NCBI GenBank assembly: GCA_947625995.1 | Contig: CANQQN010000078.1 | Location: 1 to 8,259, forward strand | From: an uncultured Lachnospiraceae bacterium | GTDB lineage: Bacteria > Bacillota > Clostridia > Lachnospirales > Lachnospiraceae | DNA length: 8,259 bases | Direction of reading: 5' to 3' | In this document: piece after piece, positions 1-6,007 of the stretch | How positions within the stretch are numbered: position 1 is the first letter of the stretch | How the letters are laid out: each line of letters begins with the position of its first letter | Notes under the pieces: model-generated | Databases searched by the model: none | The model's input: only the letters and a program-made list of their open reading frames with translations | Told to the model about the DNA's origin: nothing | Made by a program: the position numbers and the translations under genes

Positions 1-1832
1 TCCTGTCCCGTTTTGCCGGGGACGAAAAAAAAACGTCCCGGGAATATACGGTGATCCCTGTAAAAGATCAGAAACAGGCGGAGGAGCTTCTGCATCTGGC
101 AAAGGGAAAAACATTTGGCGTTGCGGCGTACCGGCAGACGCTGCGGGGGGAGATCCTTCTCTGCAGTATTTATCTGGACGGGAATGTCTATCTTATTGAA
201 AAGAACGGATTTTTGCCTGGCGTCTTTGAAAATCTGCTGGAGAAGCTTGTGGGCGCAGCAGGGAAGATCCGGGTTTTTTCCGCCAAGGATTTCAAACGCG
301 CCCTTGCGGTTTCCGGGTGCGGAAAAGAGGCACTGTGGCAGGAGCAGACGCCGCAGGGGGAACGGACCGCGTATTTTGACGTGCATCTGGCAGCGTACCT
401 TTTGAATCCCCTGAAAGCAAGTTACACCTATGATGATATTTCCAATGAGTTTTTAAATGACAGCTTGCCGTCCGCAAAGGAGCTTCTGGGCAAGGTGAAA
501 TGGGAGAAGGCGTATACAGACGCGTATCAGGCGCTGGTACAAATCCTCGCTCTTGAAAGCCGGACGGTATACGAGGCGGAAGACTGCCTTCGCCGCCGGC
601 TGGCGGAAACAAACATGTGGGATCTTTATAAAGATGTAGAGCTTCCTCTGTCCGATCTTCTTCTCCGTATGGAGCTTTATGGTATTCGCGCCAAAGAGGA
701 CCGGCTGCGGGAATATTCCCAAACTTTAGGGCAGCAGATTCAAAAGCTGGAAGCATCCATATATGAGCAGGCCCAAGAGCAGTTTAACATCAATTCTCCG
801 AAACAATTGGGGGATATCCTGTTTTCCAAAATGAAACTGAAAGGCGGGAAAAAGACGAAAACCGGATATTCTACGGCGGCGGACGTATTGGAGAAGTTGG
901 CTCCTGCGTATCCTGTGGTGGCGGACATTCTGGAATACAGACAGTTGACGAAATTAAGATCCACCTATGCCGATGGGCTTGTGAATTTTATCGGCCCCGA
1001 CGGGCGGATCCACGGGATCTTTCATCAGACCATTACAGCAACGGGACGGATCAGCAGCGCGGAGCCAAACCTTCAGAACATTCCCGTGCGCATGGAGCTT
1101 GGCAGGCAGATCCGAAAGGTTTTTGTGCCTGAGGACGGCTATGTGTTTGTGGATGCGGATTATTCTCAGATCGAGCTTCGGGTGCTTGCCCATATGTCCG
1201 GCGACGAACGGCTGATAGAAGCTTATAATCAGGAGGAGGATATCCACAGGAGCACCGCGTCTCTGGTGTTTCACACACCCTTAAGCGAGGTGACTCCCCA
1301 ACAGAGACGAAACGCCAAGGCGGTGAATTTTGGTATTGTTTATGGCATCAGTTCCTTCGGGCTCAGTCAGGACCTGAGCATTTCCAGAAAAGAAGCGCAG
1401 GAATACATTGAACGGTATTTTGAGACCTATCCGAAGATCAAGGGATTTTTGGATCAGCTTGTGGCCGACGCAAAAGAAACCGGGTATTCCTATACCATAT
1501 ACGGCAGGCGCAGGCCGGTGCCGGAGCTTGCATCCTCCAATTTTATGCAGCGCTCTTTTGGAGAGCGGATCGCTATGAATTCCCCCATTCAGGGAACGGC
1601 GGCGGATATTATCAAGATCGCCATGCTGCGGGTGGACGACAGGCTCCGCAGGGAAAAGATGAGATCCAGACTGATCCTTCAGGTTCACGACGAACTGCTC
1701 ATTGAGGCATGGGAGGAAGAAAAAGAGCGGGTGGTGGCCATTCTGAAAGAAGAGATGGAGCACACCGCAGAGCTTTTGGTACCGCTGGTCGTGGACGTTA
1801 ATACAGGCGGCAGCTGGTATGAGACAAAATAG
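1..1832 (+). CDS. polA: DNA polymerase I, C-terminal two thirds (5' end outside window)
   Basis: Family A DNA polymerase, which fills gaps and replaces RNA primers in replication and repair. The frame is open from base 3 to the TAG at 1830-1832, about 609 residues. Family members are usually about 870-890 residues, so the N-terminal 5' nuclease domain lies upstream. In order one sees a linker (3-60), a 3'-5' exonuclease-like domain (about 60-640), then the polymerase domain. Polymerase motifs are intact: ATGRISSAEPNLQNIPVR (about 1038-1091), motif A DYSQIELR with its catalytic Asp at 1158-1160, the O-helix RRNAKAVNFGIVYG (1305-1346, with Arg, Lys and Phe conserved), and motif C QVHDE (1680-1694, second catalytic Asp at 1689-1691). 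The exonuclease-like domain lacks the acidic proofreading motifs: VAAYRQ stands where E. coli has FDTET. Proofreading is therefore probably absent, as in Taq and Bst enzymes. The GTG at 51 is internal, not the gene start. Confidence 0.97.
   Translation, partial: LSRFAGDEKKTSREYTVIPVKDQKQAEELLHLAKGKTFGVAAYRQTLRGEILLCSIYLDGNVYLIEKNGFLPGVFENLLEKLVGAAGKIRVFSAKDFKRALAVSGCGKEALWQEQTPQGERTAYFDVHLAAYLLNPLKASYTYDDISNEFLNDSLPSAKELLGKVKWEKAYTDAYQALVQILALESRTVYEAEDCLRRRLAETNMWDLYKDVELPLSDLLLRMELYGIRAKEDRLREYSQTLGQQIQKLEASIYEQAQEQFNINSPKQLGDILFSKMKLKGGKKTKTGYSTAADVLEKLAPAYPVVADILEYRQLTKLRSTYADGLVNFIGPDGRIHGIFHQTITATGRISSAEPNLQNIPVRMELGRQIRKVFVPEDGYVFVDADYSQIELRVLAHMSGDERLIEAYNQEEDIHRSTASLVFHTPLSEVTPQQRRNAKAVNFGIVYGISSFGLSQDLSISRKEAQEYIERYFETYPKIKGFLDQLVADAKETGYSYTIYGRRRPVPELASSNFMQRSFGERIAMNSPIQGTAADIIKIAMLRVDDRLRREKMRSRLILQVHDELLIEAWEEEKERVVAILKEEMEHTAELLVPLVVDVNTGGSWYETK
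17..42 (+). repeat. A9 homopolymer between short inverted arms in the polA linker
   Basis: Nine consecutive A (25-33) lie inside the polA reading frame, flanked by GGGACG (19-24) and CGTCCC (34-39), which are perfectly complementary. Two further pairs are possible beyond a G/G mismatch. It encodes part of the charged linker between the 5' nuclease and Klenow-like domains. Loss of one A would bring a TGA at 52-54 into frame, directly overlapping the in-frame GTG at 51-53. The sequence facts are certain; any biological role is speculative. Confidence 0.5.
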
Positions 1833-1858
1833 CAGCGAAAAGAGCAAAGGATAATCGT

Positions 1859-2464
1859 ATGCATGTGATCGGGATCACCGGCGGCGCCGGCAGCGGGAAA
1901 ACTGCCGTGCTGGCTTATGTACAGGAAAAATACCGCGCAAAGGTCATACAGGCGGATCTGGTTGCAAAAGCCTTACAGGAAAAGGGACAGCAAGTATTTC
2001 TTGACATTGTGGCCGCGTTTGGCGAAACCATATTGTCAGAGGACGGAAGCCTTGACCGGGCAGCGCTGGCACAGATCGTATTCAATGACGAGACAGAACT
2101 GAAGCTGTTGAATTCTATTGTGCATCCGGCTGTGAAGCGGCGGATCATAAATGATATGGAAAACGCGAAAAAAGAAGGCTGCAGATGGCTGTTTGTGGAA
2201 GCTGCGCTGTTTTTTGAAGCAAAATATGATGCATTTTGCGAAGAAGTGTGGTATATTGATACGGCGGATGAGATCCGGATCAGCCGTTTGGAGGCGTCCA
2301 GAGGCTATACAAGAGAGAGGGCTGAAAGCATGTTCAAAAATCAGCTTTCCAGAGAAGCGTTTCTGGCCCGCTGTCAGGTGCGCATTGACAACAGCGGGGA
2401 TTTTGCGGATACCCAGAAACAGATCGACCTGCAAATGAGGAAACTTTTGACAGAGAGTGAATAA
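1859..2464 (+). CDS. coaE: Dephospho-CoA kinase
   Basis: Cytosolic P-loop kinase that phosphorylates the ribose 3'-hydroxyl of dephospho-CoA with ATP, the final step of coenzyme A biosynthesis. The 201-residue length is normal for CoaE. The N-terminus MHVIGITGGAGSGKT carries the Walker A loop (GGAGSGKT, residues 8-15). It is followed by QADLVAKAL (CoaE 'DAD' region, about 31-39), IVHPAV (VHP at 88-90), EAALFFEA (the equivalent of the PLLFE motif), and the lid/CoA region RISRLEASRGYTRERAESMF with the downstream NQLSREAFLARCQVRIDNSGD. The ATG has AAAGG at 1846-1850, 8 bases upstream, and starts 26 bases after the polA stop. The order polA-coaE is common in Firmicutes. The acidic residue following QA (D33) fits the catalytic base position. 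The family assignment is secure. Confidence 0.96.
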   Translation: MHVIGITGGAGSGKTAVLAYVQEKYRAKVIQADLVAKALQEKGQQVFLDIVAAFGETILSEDGSLDRAALAQIVFNDETELKLLNSIVHPAVKRRIINDMENAKKEGCRWLFVEAALFFEAKYDAFCEEVWYIDTADEIRISRLEASRGYTRERAESMFKNQLSREAFLARCQVRIDNSGDFADTQKQIDLQMRKLLTESE

Positions 2465-2468
2465 AGCT

Positions 2469-3266
2469 ATGAAGTTATGTAATATTGCAAGCAGCAGCAG
2501 TGGTAATTGTACCCTTGTCTGCTCTGACACTACGAAAATTCTGGTGGATCTTGGGATTACCAAGAAAAGGCTGGAAACCGAAATGGAAGAGATTGGAGAA
2601 GACCCGGCGCTTTTGAATGGGATACTGGTCACCCATGAGCATTCCGACCACATCAGGGGGCTGGGCGTGTTTGCCAGAAAGTACGGAGTCCCCATATATG
2701 CGACGGGAAAAACCATCGACTGCATCCGGCAGGTTAAGGGACTGGGAGAAATAAACGAGGATCTGTTCTGTTCCGTTGAGAAGGACTGTTCCTTCCGCGT
2801 GGGAGATATCATGGTGCAGCCGGTTGGAATCTCCCATGACGCGGCGGACCCTGTGGCTTATAAAATGCAGTGCGAGGGAAAGCAGGCGGGAATCCTGACG
2901 GATCTGGGGACCTACGACGAATATATCGTAGACAGCTTCCGGGGGCTGGACGCCATTTTGCTGGAAGCAAACCACGATGTGCGGATGCTTCAGGTGGGAA
3001 GCTATCCTTATTATCTGAAGCAGCGGATTCTCAGCGCCGTTGGGCATTTGTCAAACGATGCTTCCGCGCAGCTTCTGGGAGAACTGCTCCACGATAATCT
3101 GAAATATGCGATGCTGGGACATATCAGTCAGGAAAACAACATGGAAGAGATCGCGTATGAGACAGTGCGGCAGGAGATGGAGCATACGGCCGAGGAGAAG
3201 GGCTGCCCAAGGCCGGAGATTAAGGTCGCCCACAGAAACCGCCGCTCGGATATGATCGAAATCTGA
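2469..3266 (+). CDS. walJ: WalJ/YycJ-type metallo-beta-lactamase-fold exonuclease
   Basis: Member of the YycJ/WalJ branch of the metallo-beta-lactamase fold. These are cytosolic two-metal hydrolases, and YycJ homologues have been reported as DNA exonucleases linked to mismatch repair. The metal motif HEHSDH is at residues 56-61. Further candidate ligands are H123 (ISHDAAD), D145 (LTDLGTYD), H169 (EANHD), H193 (GHLSND), H218 (GHISQENN) and H255 (AHRNRRSD). I chose the ATG at 2469 (265 residues) because MKLCNIASSSSGNCTLV matches the usual family start (L-A-S-G-S-S-G-N). It sits 4 bases after the coaE stop with AGAGAG about 11 bases upstream. A GTG at 2457 would add MNKA and overlap coaE by 8 bases, but has no ribosome site at normal distance. 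In Bacillus this gene sits in the walRK operon; here it follows coaE. The fold is certain; the exact substrate is inferred from the family. Confidence 0.88.
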   Translation: MKLCNIASSSSGNCTLVCSDTTKILVDLGITKKRLETEMEEIGEDPALLNGILVTHEHSDHIRGLGVFARKYGVPIYATGKTIDCIRQVKGLGEINEDLFCSVEKDCSFRVGDIMVQPVGISHDAADPVAYKMQCEGKQAGILTDLGTYDEYIVDSFRGLDAILLEANHDVRMLQVGSYPYYLKQRILSAVGHLSNDASAQLLGELLHDNLKYAMLGHISQENNMEEIAYETVRQEMEHTAEEKGCPRPEIKVAHRNRRSDMIEI

Positions 3267-3302
3267 TGGTGAAAAAATAAGATGATATTTTAGGAGGAAA
3301 AC

Positions 3303-3575
3303 ATGAAGAAAACCGTAATCACCGTAGTGGGAAAAGATACTGTAGGTATTATCGCGAAGGTATGTACTTATCTTGCCAATAATAAGATCAATATTCTGGA
3401 TATTTCCCAGACTATCGTACAGGAATATTTCAATATGATGATGATCGTGGATATGAACGCGTCCATTAAGCCTTTTGCCCAGATCTCATCGGAGCTTTCT
3501 CAGATCGGCGAGGAGATCGGGGTGAAGATCCTTTGCCAGCATGAGGATATTTTTGATAAGATGCACAGGCTTTAA
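3303..3575 (+). CDS. ACT domain-containing protein (UPF0237 family)
   Basis: A single ACT domain of 90 residues, the usual length of UPF0237. The N-terminus MKKTVITVVGKDTVGIIAKV shows the first beta strand and the glycine-containing loop GKDTVGIIAKV (residues 10-20) that binds small ligands, often amino acids, in ACT domains. It is followed by LANNKINILDISQTIVQEYFNMMMIVDM, the typical second half of the first repeat unit. There is no catalytic domain, so it is likely a sensor or a regulatory subunit acting as an oligomer. A strong ribosome site, AGGAGG (3292-3297), lies 5 bases before the ATG, and the gene starts 36 bases after walJ. It directly precedes the UPF0210 gene, a pairing seen widely in Firmicutes (the pneumococcal genes are also adjacent). 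Partnership with that protein is inferred from gene order; the ligand is unknown. Confidence 0.93.
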   Translation: MKKTVITVVGKDTVGIIAKVCTYLANNKINILDISQTIVQEYFNMMMIVDMNASIKPFAQISSELSQIGEEIGVKILCQHEDIFDKMHRL

Positions 3576-3602
3576 AGAGGAACAAGAAAGGATAACAGGA
3601 CC

Positions 3603-4967
3603 ATGATCAATATTTTCGAGGTAAATGAGACAAACAAGATGATCGAGCAGGAGAATCTGGATGTGCGTACCATCACCATGGGCGTCAGTCTGTTGGACTG
3701 CTGCGACGCGGATCTGTCCGCCTGCAATCAGAAAATCTATGACAAGATTACGGCAACCGCAAAGGATCTGGTGGCGGTAGGCAGAGAGATCGAACTGGAG
3801 TACGGGATTCCCATTGTCAACAAGCGGATCTCCGTGACGCCGATTTCCCTAGTGGGGGCCGCGGCCTGCAAAAGTCCGGAGGACTTTGTGACCATCGCAA
3901 AGACGCTGGATGACGCGGCCAGAAAAGTGGGCGTCAACTTTATCGGCGGTTACAGCGCCCTTGTCTCCAAAGGCATGACCACTGCCGATGAAAATCTGAT
4001 TCGGTCTGTTCCCATGGCGCTTTCCTGCACGGAATATGTGTGCAGTTCCGTCAACGTAGGCTCTACCAAATGCGGCATAAACATGGACGCCGTGAAGCTT
4101 CTCGGGGAGATCGTGAAGGAGACCGCCCAAAAGACGAAGGAGAGAGATTCTCTTGGCTGCGCAAAGCTGGTGGTGTTCTGTAACGCTCCGGACGACAATC
4201 CCTTTATGGCGGGGGCCTTTCACGGTGTAACGGAAGCGGACGCCATCATAAACGTGGGTGTCAGCGGGCCGGGCGTGGTGAAGGAGGCGCTTTCCCATAT
4301 CCGGGGAGAGAATTTTGAAGTGCTCTGTGAGACGGTGAAAAAGACGGCTTTTAAGATCACGAGAGTGGGACAACTGGTGGCGCAGGAAGCTTCCAGACGG
4401 CTTGGAATCCCCTTTGGCATCATCGATCTGTCTCTGGCTCCTACACCGGCTGTAGGCGACAGTGTAGCGGATATTCTGACAGAGATTGGTCTGGAATACG
4501 CCGGCGCTCCCGGCACCACGGCGGCGCTTGCCCTTTTGAACGATCAGGTGAAGAAGGGCGGCGTTATGGCGTCCTCCTATGTGGGAGGCTTGAGCGGCGC
4601 GTTCATTCCGGTCAGCGAGGATCAGGGTATGATCGACGCGGTAACGGCCGGCGCCCTTTCTTTGGAAAAGCTGGAGGCGATGACCTGCGTCTGCTCCGTA
4701 GGACTGGATATGATTGCCATTCCCGGAAGCACCCCTGCTTCCACGATCTCCGGTATCATTGCAGACGAGATGGCTATCGGTATGGTGAATCAGAAGACCA
4801 CGGCGGTGCGTGTGATCCCTGTGATTGGAAAGGACGTAGGCGAGACGGTGGAGTTTGGCGGACTTTTGGGCCATGCTCCCATTATGCCGGTGAATCCTTT
4901 TTCCTGTGAAGCCTTTGTAAATCGCGGCGGCAGGATTCCTGCGCCGATTCACAGCTTTAAGAATTGA
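3603..4967 (+). CDS. PFL family protein, UPF0210 (DUF711), function unknown
   Basis: UPF0210/DUF711 protein of 454 residues, the normal full length. The fold of this family has been described as related to the pyruvate formate-lyase/ribonucleotide reductase barrel, hence the 'PFL' name, but no reaction is established. Visible family marks are ENLDVRTITMGVSLLDCCD near the N-terminus, GGYSALVSKGMT, CSSVNVGSTKCGINMDAV, FCNAPDDNPFMAGAFHG, LAPTPAVGDSVADILTEIGLE, and the invariant C-terminus FVNRGGRIPAPIHSFKN (438-454). Cysteines are notable: C33, C34 and C41 early on, plus a CVC in the second half. No RVxG-type glycyl radical motif is present, so it should not be read as a pyruvate formate-lyase. 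There is no signal peptide or membrane segment, so it is probably cytosolic. The ATG has AGAAAGG (3585-3591) 11 bases upstream and lies 27 bases after the ACT gene. Family call secure; function unknown. Confidence 0.93.
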   Translation: MINIFEVNETNKMIEQENLDVRTITMGVSLLDCCDADLSACNQKIYDKITATAKDLVAVGREIELEYGIPIVNKRISVTPISLVGAAACKSPEDFVTIAKTLDDAARKVGVNFIGGYSALVSKGMTTADENLIRSVPMALSCTEYVCSSVNVGSTKCGINMDAVKLLGEIVKETAQKTKERDSLGCAKLVVFCNAPDDNPFMAGAFHGVTEADAIINVGVSGPGVVKEALSHIRGENFEVLCETVKKTAFKITRVGQLVAQEASRRLGIPFGIIDLSLAPTPAVGDSVADILTEIGLEYAGAPGTTAALALLNDQVKKGGVMASSYVGGLSGAFIPVSEDQGMIDAVTAGALSLEKLEAMTCVCSVGLDMIAIPGSTPASTISGIIADEMAIGMVNQKTTAVRVIPVIGKDVGETVEFGGLLGHAPIMPVNPFSCEAFVNRGGRIPAPIHSFKN

Positions 4968-4982
4968 GTGAATGATCGTTAC

Positions 4983-5015
4983 GCGCTGCTGACAAGTTTG
5001 TCGGCGGCGCTTTTT
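4983..5015 (+). terminator. Rho-independent terminator after the PFL gene
   Basis: A 12-pair stem (4983-4994 with 4999-5010, two G-U pairs) closes on the loop AGTT and is followed directly by TTTTT (5011-5015). It begins 15 bases after the PFL stop and closes the polA-to-PFL run. The T-tract overlaps the last codon (stop) of the convergent araC-type gene. On the minus strand no T-run follows the hairpin, so it should act only on plus-strand transcripts. Confidence 0.9.
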
Positions 5016-5865
5016 AGTGGCTGTCTCCGAAATGCTTGGGTGTGATCCCTTTATACCGCTTAAATGTTTTGATGAAGTAGCTGGGGTCGTTAAAGCCGCA
5101 GGAGATGCTGATGTCCGTAATGCTTAAGTCTGAGGAGAGCAGCAGCCTGCAAGCTTGCTCGATCCTGTGATAGTTTACATAATCTATGGGCGAGCGGTGG
5201 GTCAGTTCCTGAAAATAGCGGCAGAAATATTTGGGAGACATCCCGGCGATCCGGGACAGGTCCTCCAGCGTGATCACGGAATCATAGTTTTCCTCAATGT
5301 AAGCCAGCACTTTCTTTAACTGAAGGATACGCCTGTGGACCCGGGGCGTCTGCATCTCTTCACTGGCGTAGAGGTGAGAGGCGAAGAGACAGCCGAAAAA
5401 TTCATACAGCGCGCCAAGGGTAATGAGCATATAGCCATCCTCACGGGTGGAGAGAGCGTCAAACAGTTTCCATACGGTTTTATGGAGATCTGCATTGTGT
5501 TCCGTGAAGTGGTCAAACACCGTAATGGAATTATTCAGGATCAGGTTGATCTCCTGACGGCAGACGGGGTTGTTTTTGGTCAGGGCGGACAGGTCAAAGA
5601 CCGCGCATTCATATACGCAGTCCTCCGGCACGCCTGTGTGTACGGCGCCGGCCCGCAGGAAAACGGTATCGCCGCTGTTTGCCGCAAACTCCCGCTCATC
5701 CAGAGAGATCAGAAAACGTCCCTTCAGGATCCGGATTAGTTCATATTCCATGTGCCAGTGGATAGGCATAAAATACTGGGGATGGGTGGCGTCCACATGA
5801 TGAAATTCGATGGGAAAGGCGTAGGTGCCCCGCTGCCTGTTTTCCTGATAGTCCGCATATTTCAT
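5014..5865 (-). CDS. AraC-family transcriptional regulator, probable control of fucI
   Basis: Two-domain AraC/XylS-type DNA-binding regulator of 283 residues. The N-terminal half is a cupin-like sugar-sensing domain with HWHMEYEL (36-43) and a beta-rich stretch ending in GDTVFLRAGAVHTG. The C-terminal 100 residues hold two helix-turn-helix units: TLEDLSRIAGMSPKYFCRYF (199-218) and SITDISISCGFNDPSYFIKTF (248-268), closing with TPKHF. The start is the ATG at 5865-5863. An in-frame TTG at 5886 would add seven residues but has no ribosome site. The ATG itself has only a weak GGGG about 9 bases upstream, so translation may be modest. It is divergent from fucI across a short promoter region, the classic layout of a local regulator that controls its neighbour in response to the substrate or an intermediate. 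L-fucose or a related sugar as the ligand is inferred from position only. Confidence 0.92.
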   Translation of the reverse strand: MKYADYQENRQRGTYAFPIEFHHVDATHPQYFMPIHWHMEYELIRILKGRFLISLDEREFAANSGDTVFLRAGAVHTGVPEDCVYECAVFDLSALTKNNPVCRQEINLILNNSITVFDHFTEHNADLHKTVWKLFDALSTREDGYMLITLGALYEFFGCLFASHLYASEEMQTPRVHRRILQLKKVLAYIEENYDSVITLEDLSRIAGMSPKYFCRYFQELTHRSPIDYVNYHRIEQACRLLLSSDLSITDISISCGFNDPSYFIKTFKRYKGITPKHFGDSH

Positions 5866-5927
5866 AAAAAGTGCCCCGTTTCTCAAAAAAGATAAAGTGA
5901 AATGTGAATATTGTTATATTTTTTGCT

Positions 5928-5957
5928 ATTATACCACTAGAAATACCTTTGTTACAA
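5928..5957 (-). promoter_or_regulatory. Predicted promoter of the AraC-type gene
   Basis: Read on the minus strand, TTGTAA (5957-5952) and a perfect TATAAT (5933-5928) are spaced by 18 bases. This gives a plausible vegetative sigma-A promoter with a leader of about 55 bases before the ATG at 5865. Its -35 lies immediately next to the fucI -10, so the two promoters overlap and could exclude each other. Confidence 0.6.
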
Positions 5958-5972
5958 GTGTATAATGTACAC
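5958..5972. promoter_or_regulatory. Inverted repeat GTGTA-N5-TACAC over the fucI -10, candidate operator
   Basis: Perfect 5-base arms, GTGTA (5958-5962) and TACAC (5968-5972), enclose most of the fucI -10 box. A second short palindrome, TTGTTACAA (5949-5957), abuts it on the left and contains the araC -35. A protein bound here would block both promoters. Short arms in AT-rich DNA occur by chance, so this is only a candidate. Confidence 0.35.
5961..5966 (+). promoter_or_regulatory. Predicted -10 box of the fucI promoter
   Basis: A perfect TATAAT lies 41 bases before the fucI ATG, predicting a leader of about 35 bases. The hexamers 16-18 bases upstream (for example TAGAAA at 5938-5943) are poor matches to TTGACA, and there is no TGn extension. 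A good -10 with no -35 fits a promoter that needs an activator, and the divergent AraC-type protein is the obvious candidate. No catabolite-response (cre) box is evident. Confidence 0.6.
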
Positions 5973-6007
5973 ATAAAAATAAAAAAATTATAGGGAGGTT
6001 TTAACAA

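Noticed and set aside
51..53. GTG at 51 as the start of polA
   Set aside because: The frame is open back to the window edge and the upstream residues fit the PolA interdomain linker; the 5' nuclease domain is expected upstream.
3849..4952. 367-codon open frame on the minus strand opposite the PFL-family gene
   Set aside because: Antisense shadow of a conserved gene, with basic low-quality protein composition and no ribosome site or family resemblance.
4914..4964. Glycyl radical motif at the C-terminus of the PFL-family protein
   Set aside because: VNRGGRIPAP only superficially recalls the RVxG motif; the pattern does not match, so no radical enzyme is claimed.
5884..5886. TTG at 5886 as the start of the AraC-type gene
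   Set aside because: No ribosome site upstream, and the ATG at 5865 gives a normal AraC-family N-terminus.
5887..6007. Catabolite-response (cre) site or riboswitch before fucI
   Set aside because: No sequence resembling a cre box was seen, and the predicted fucI leader of about 35 bases is too short for a riboswitch.
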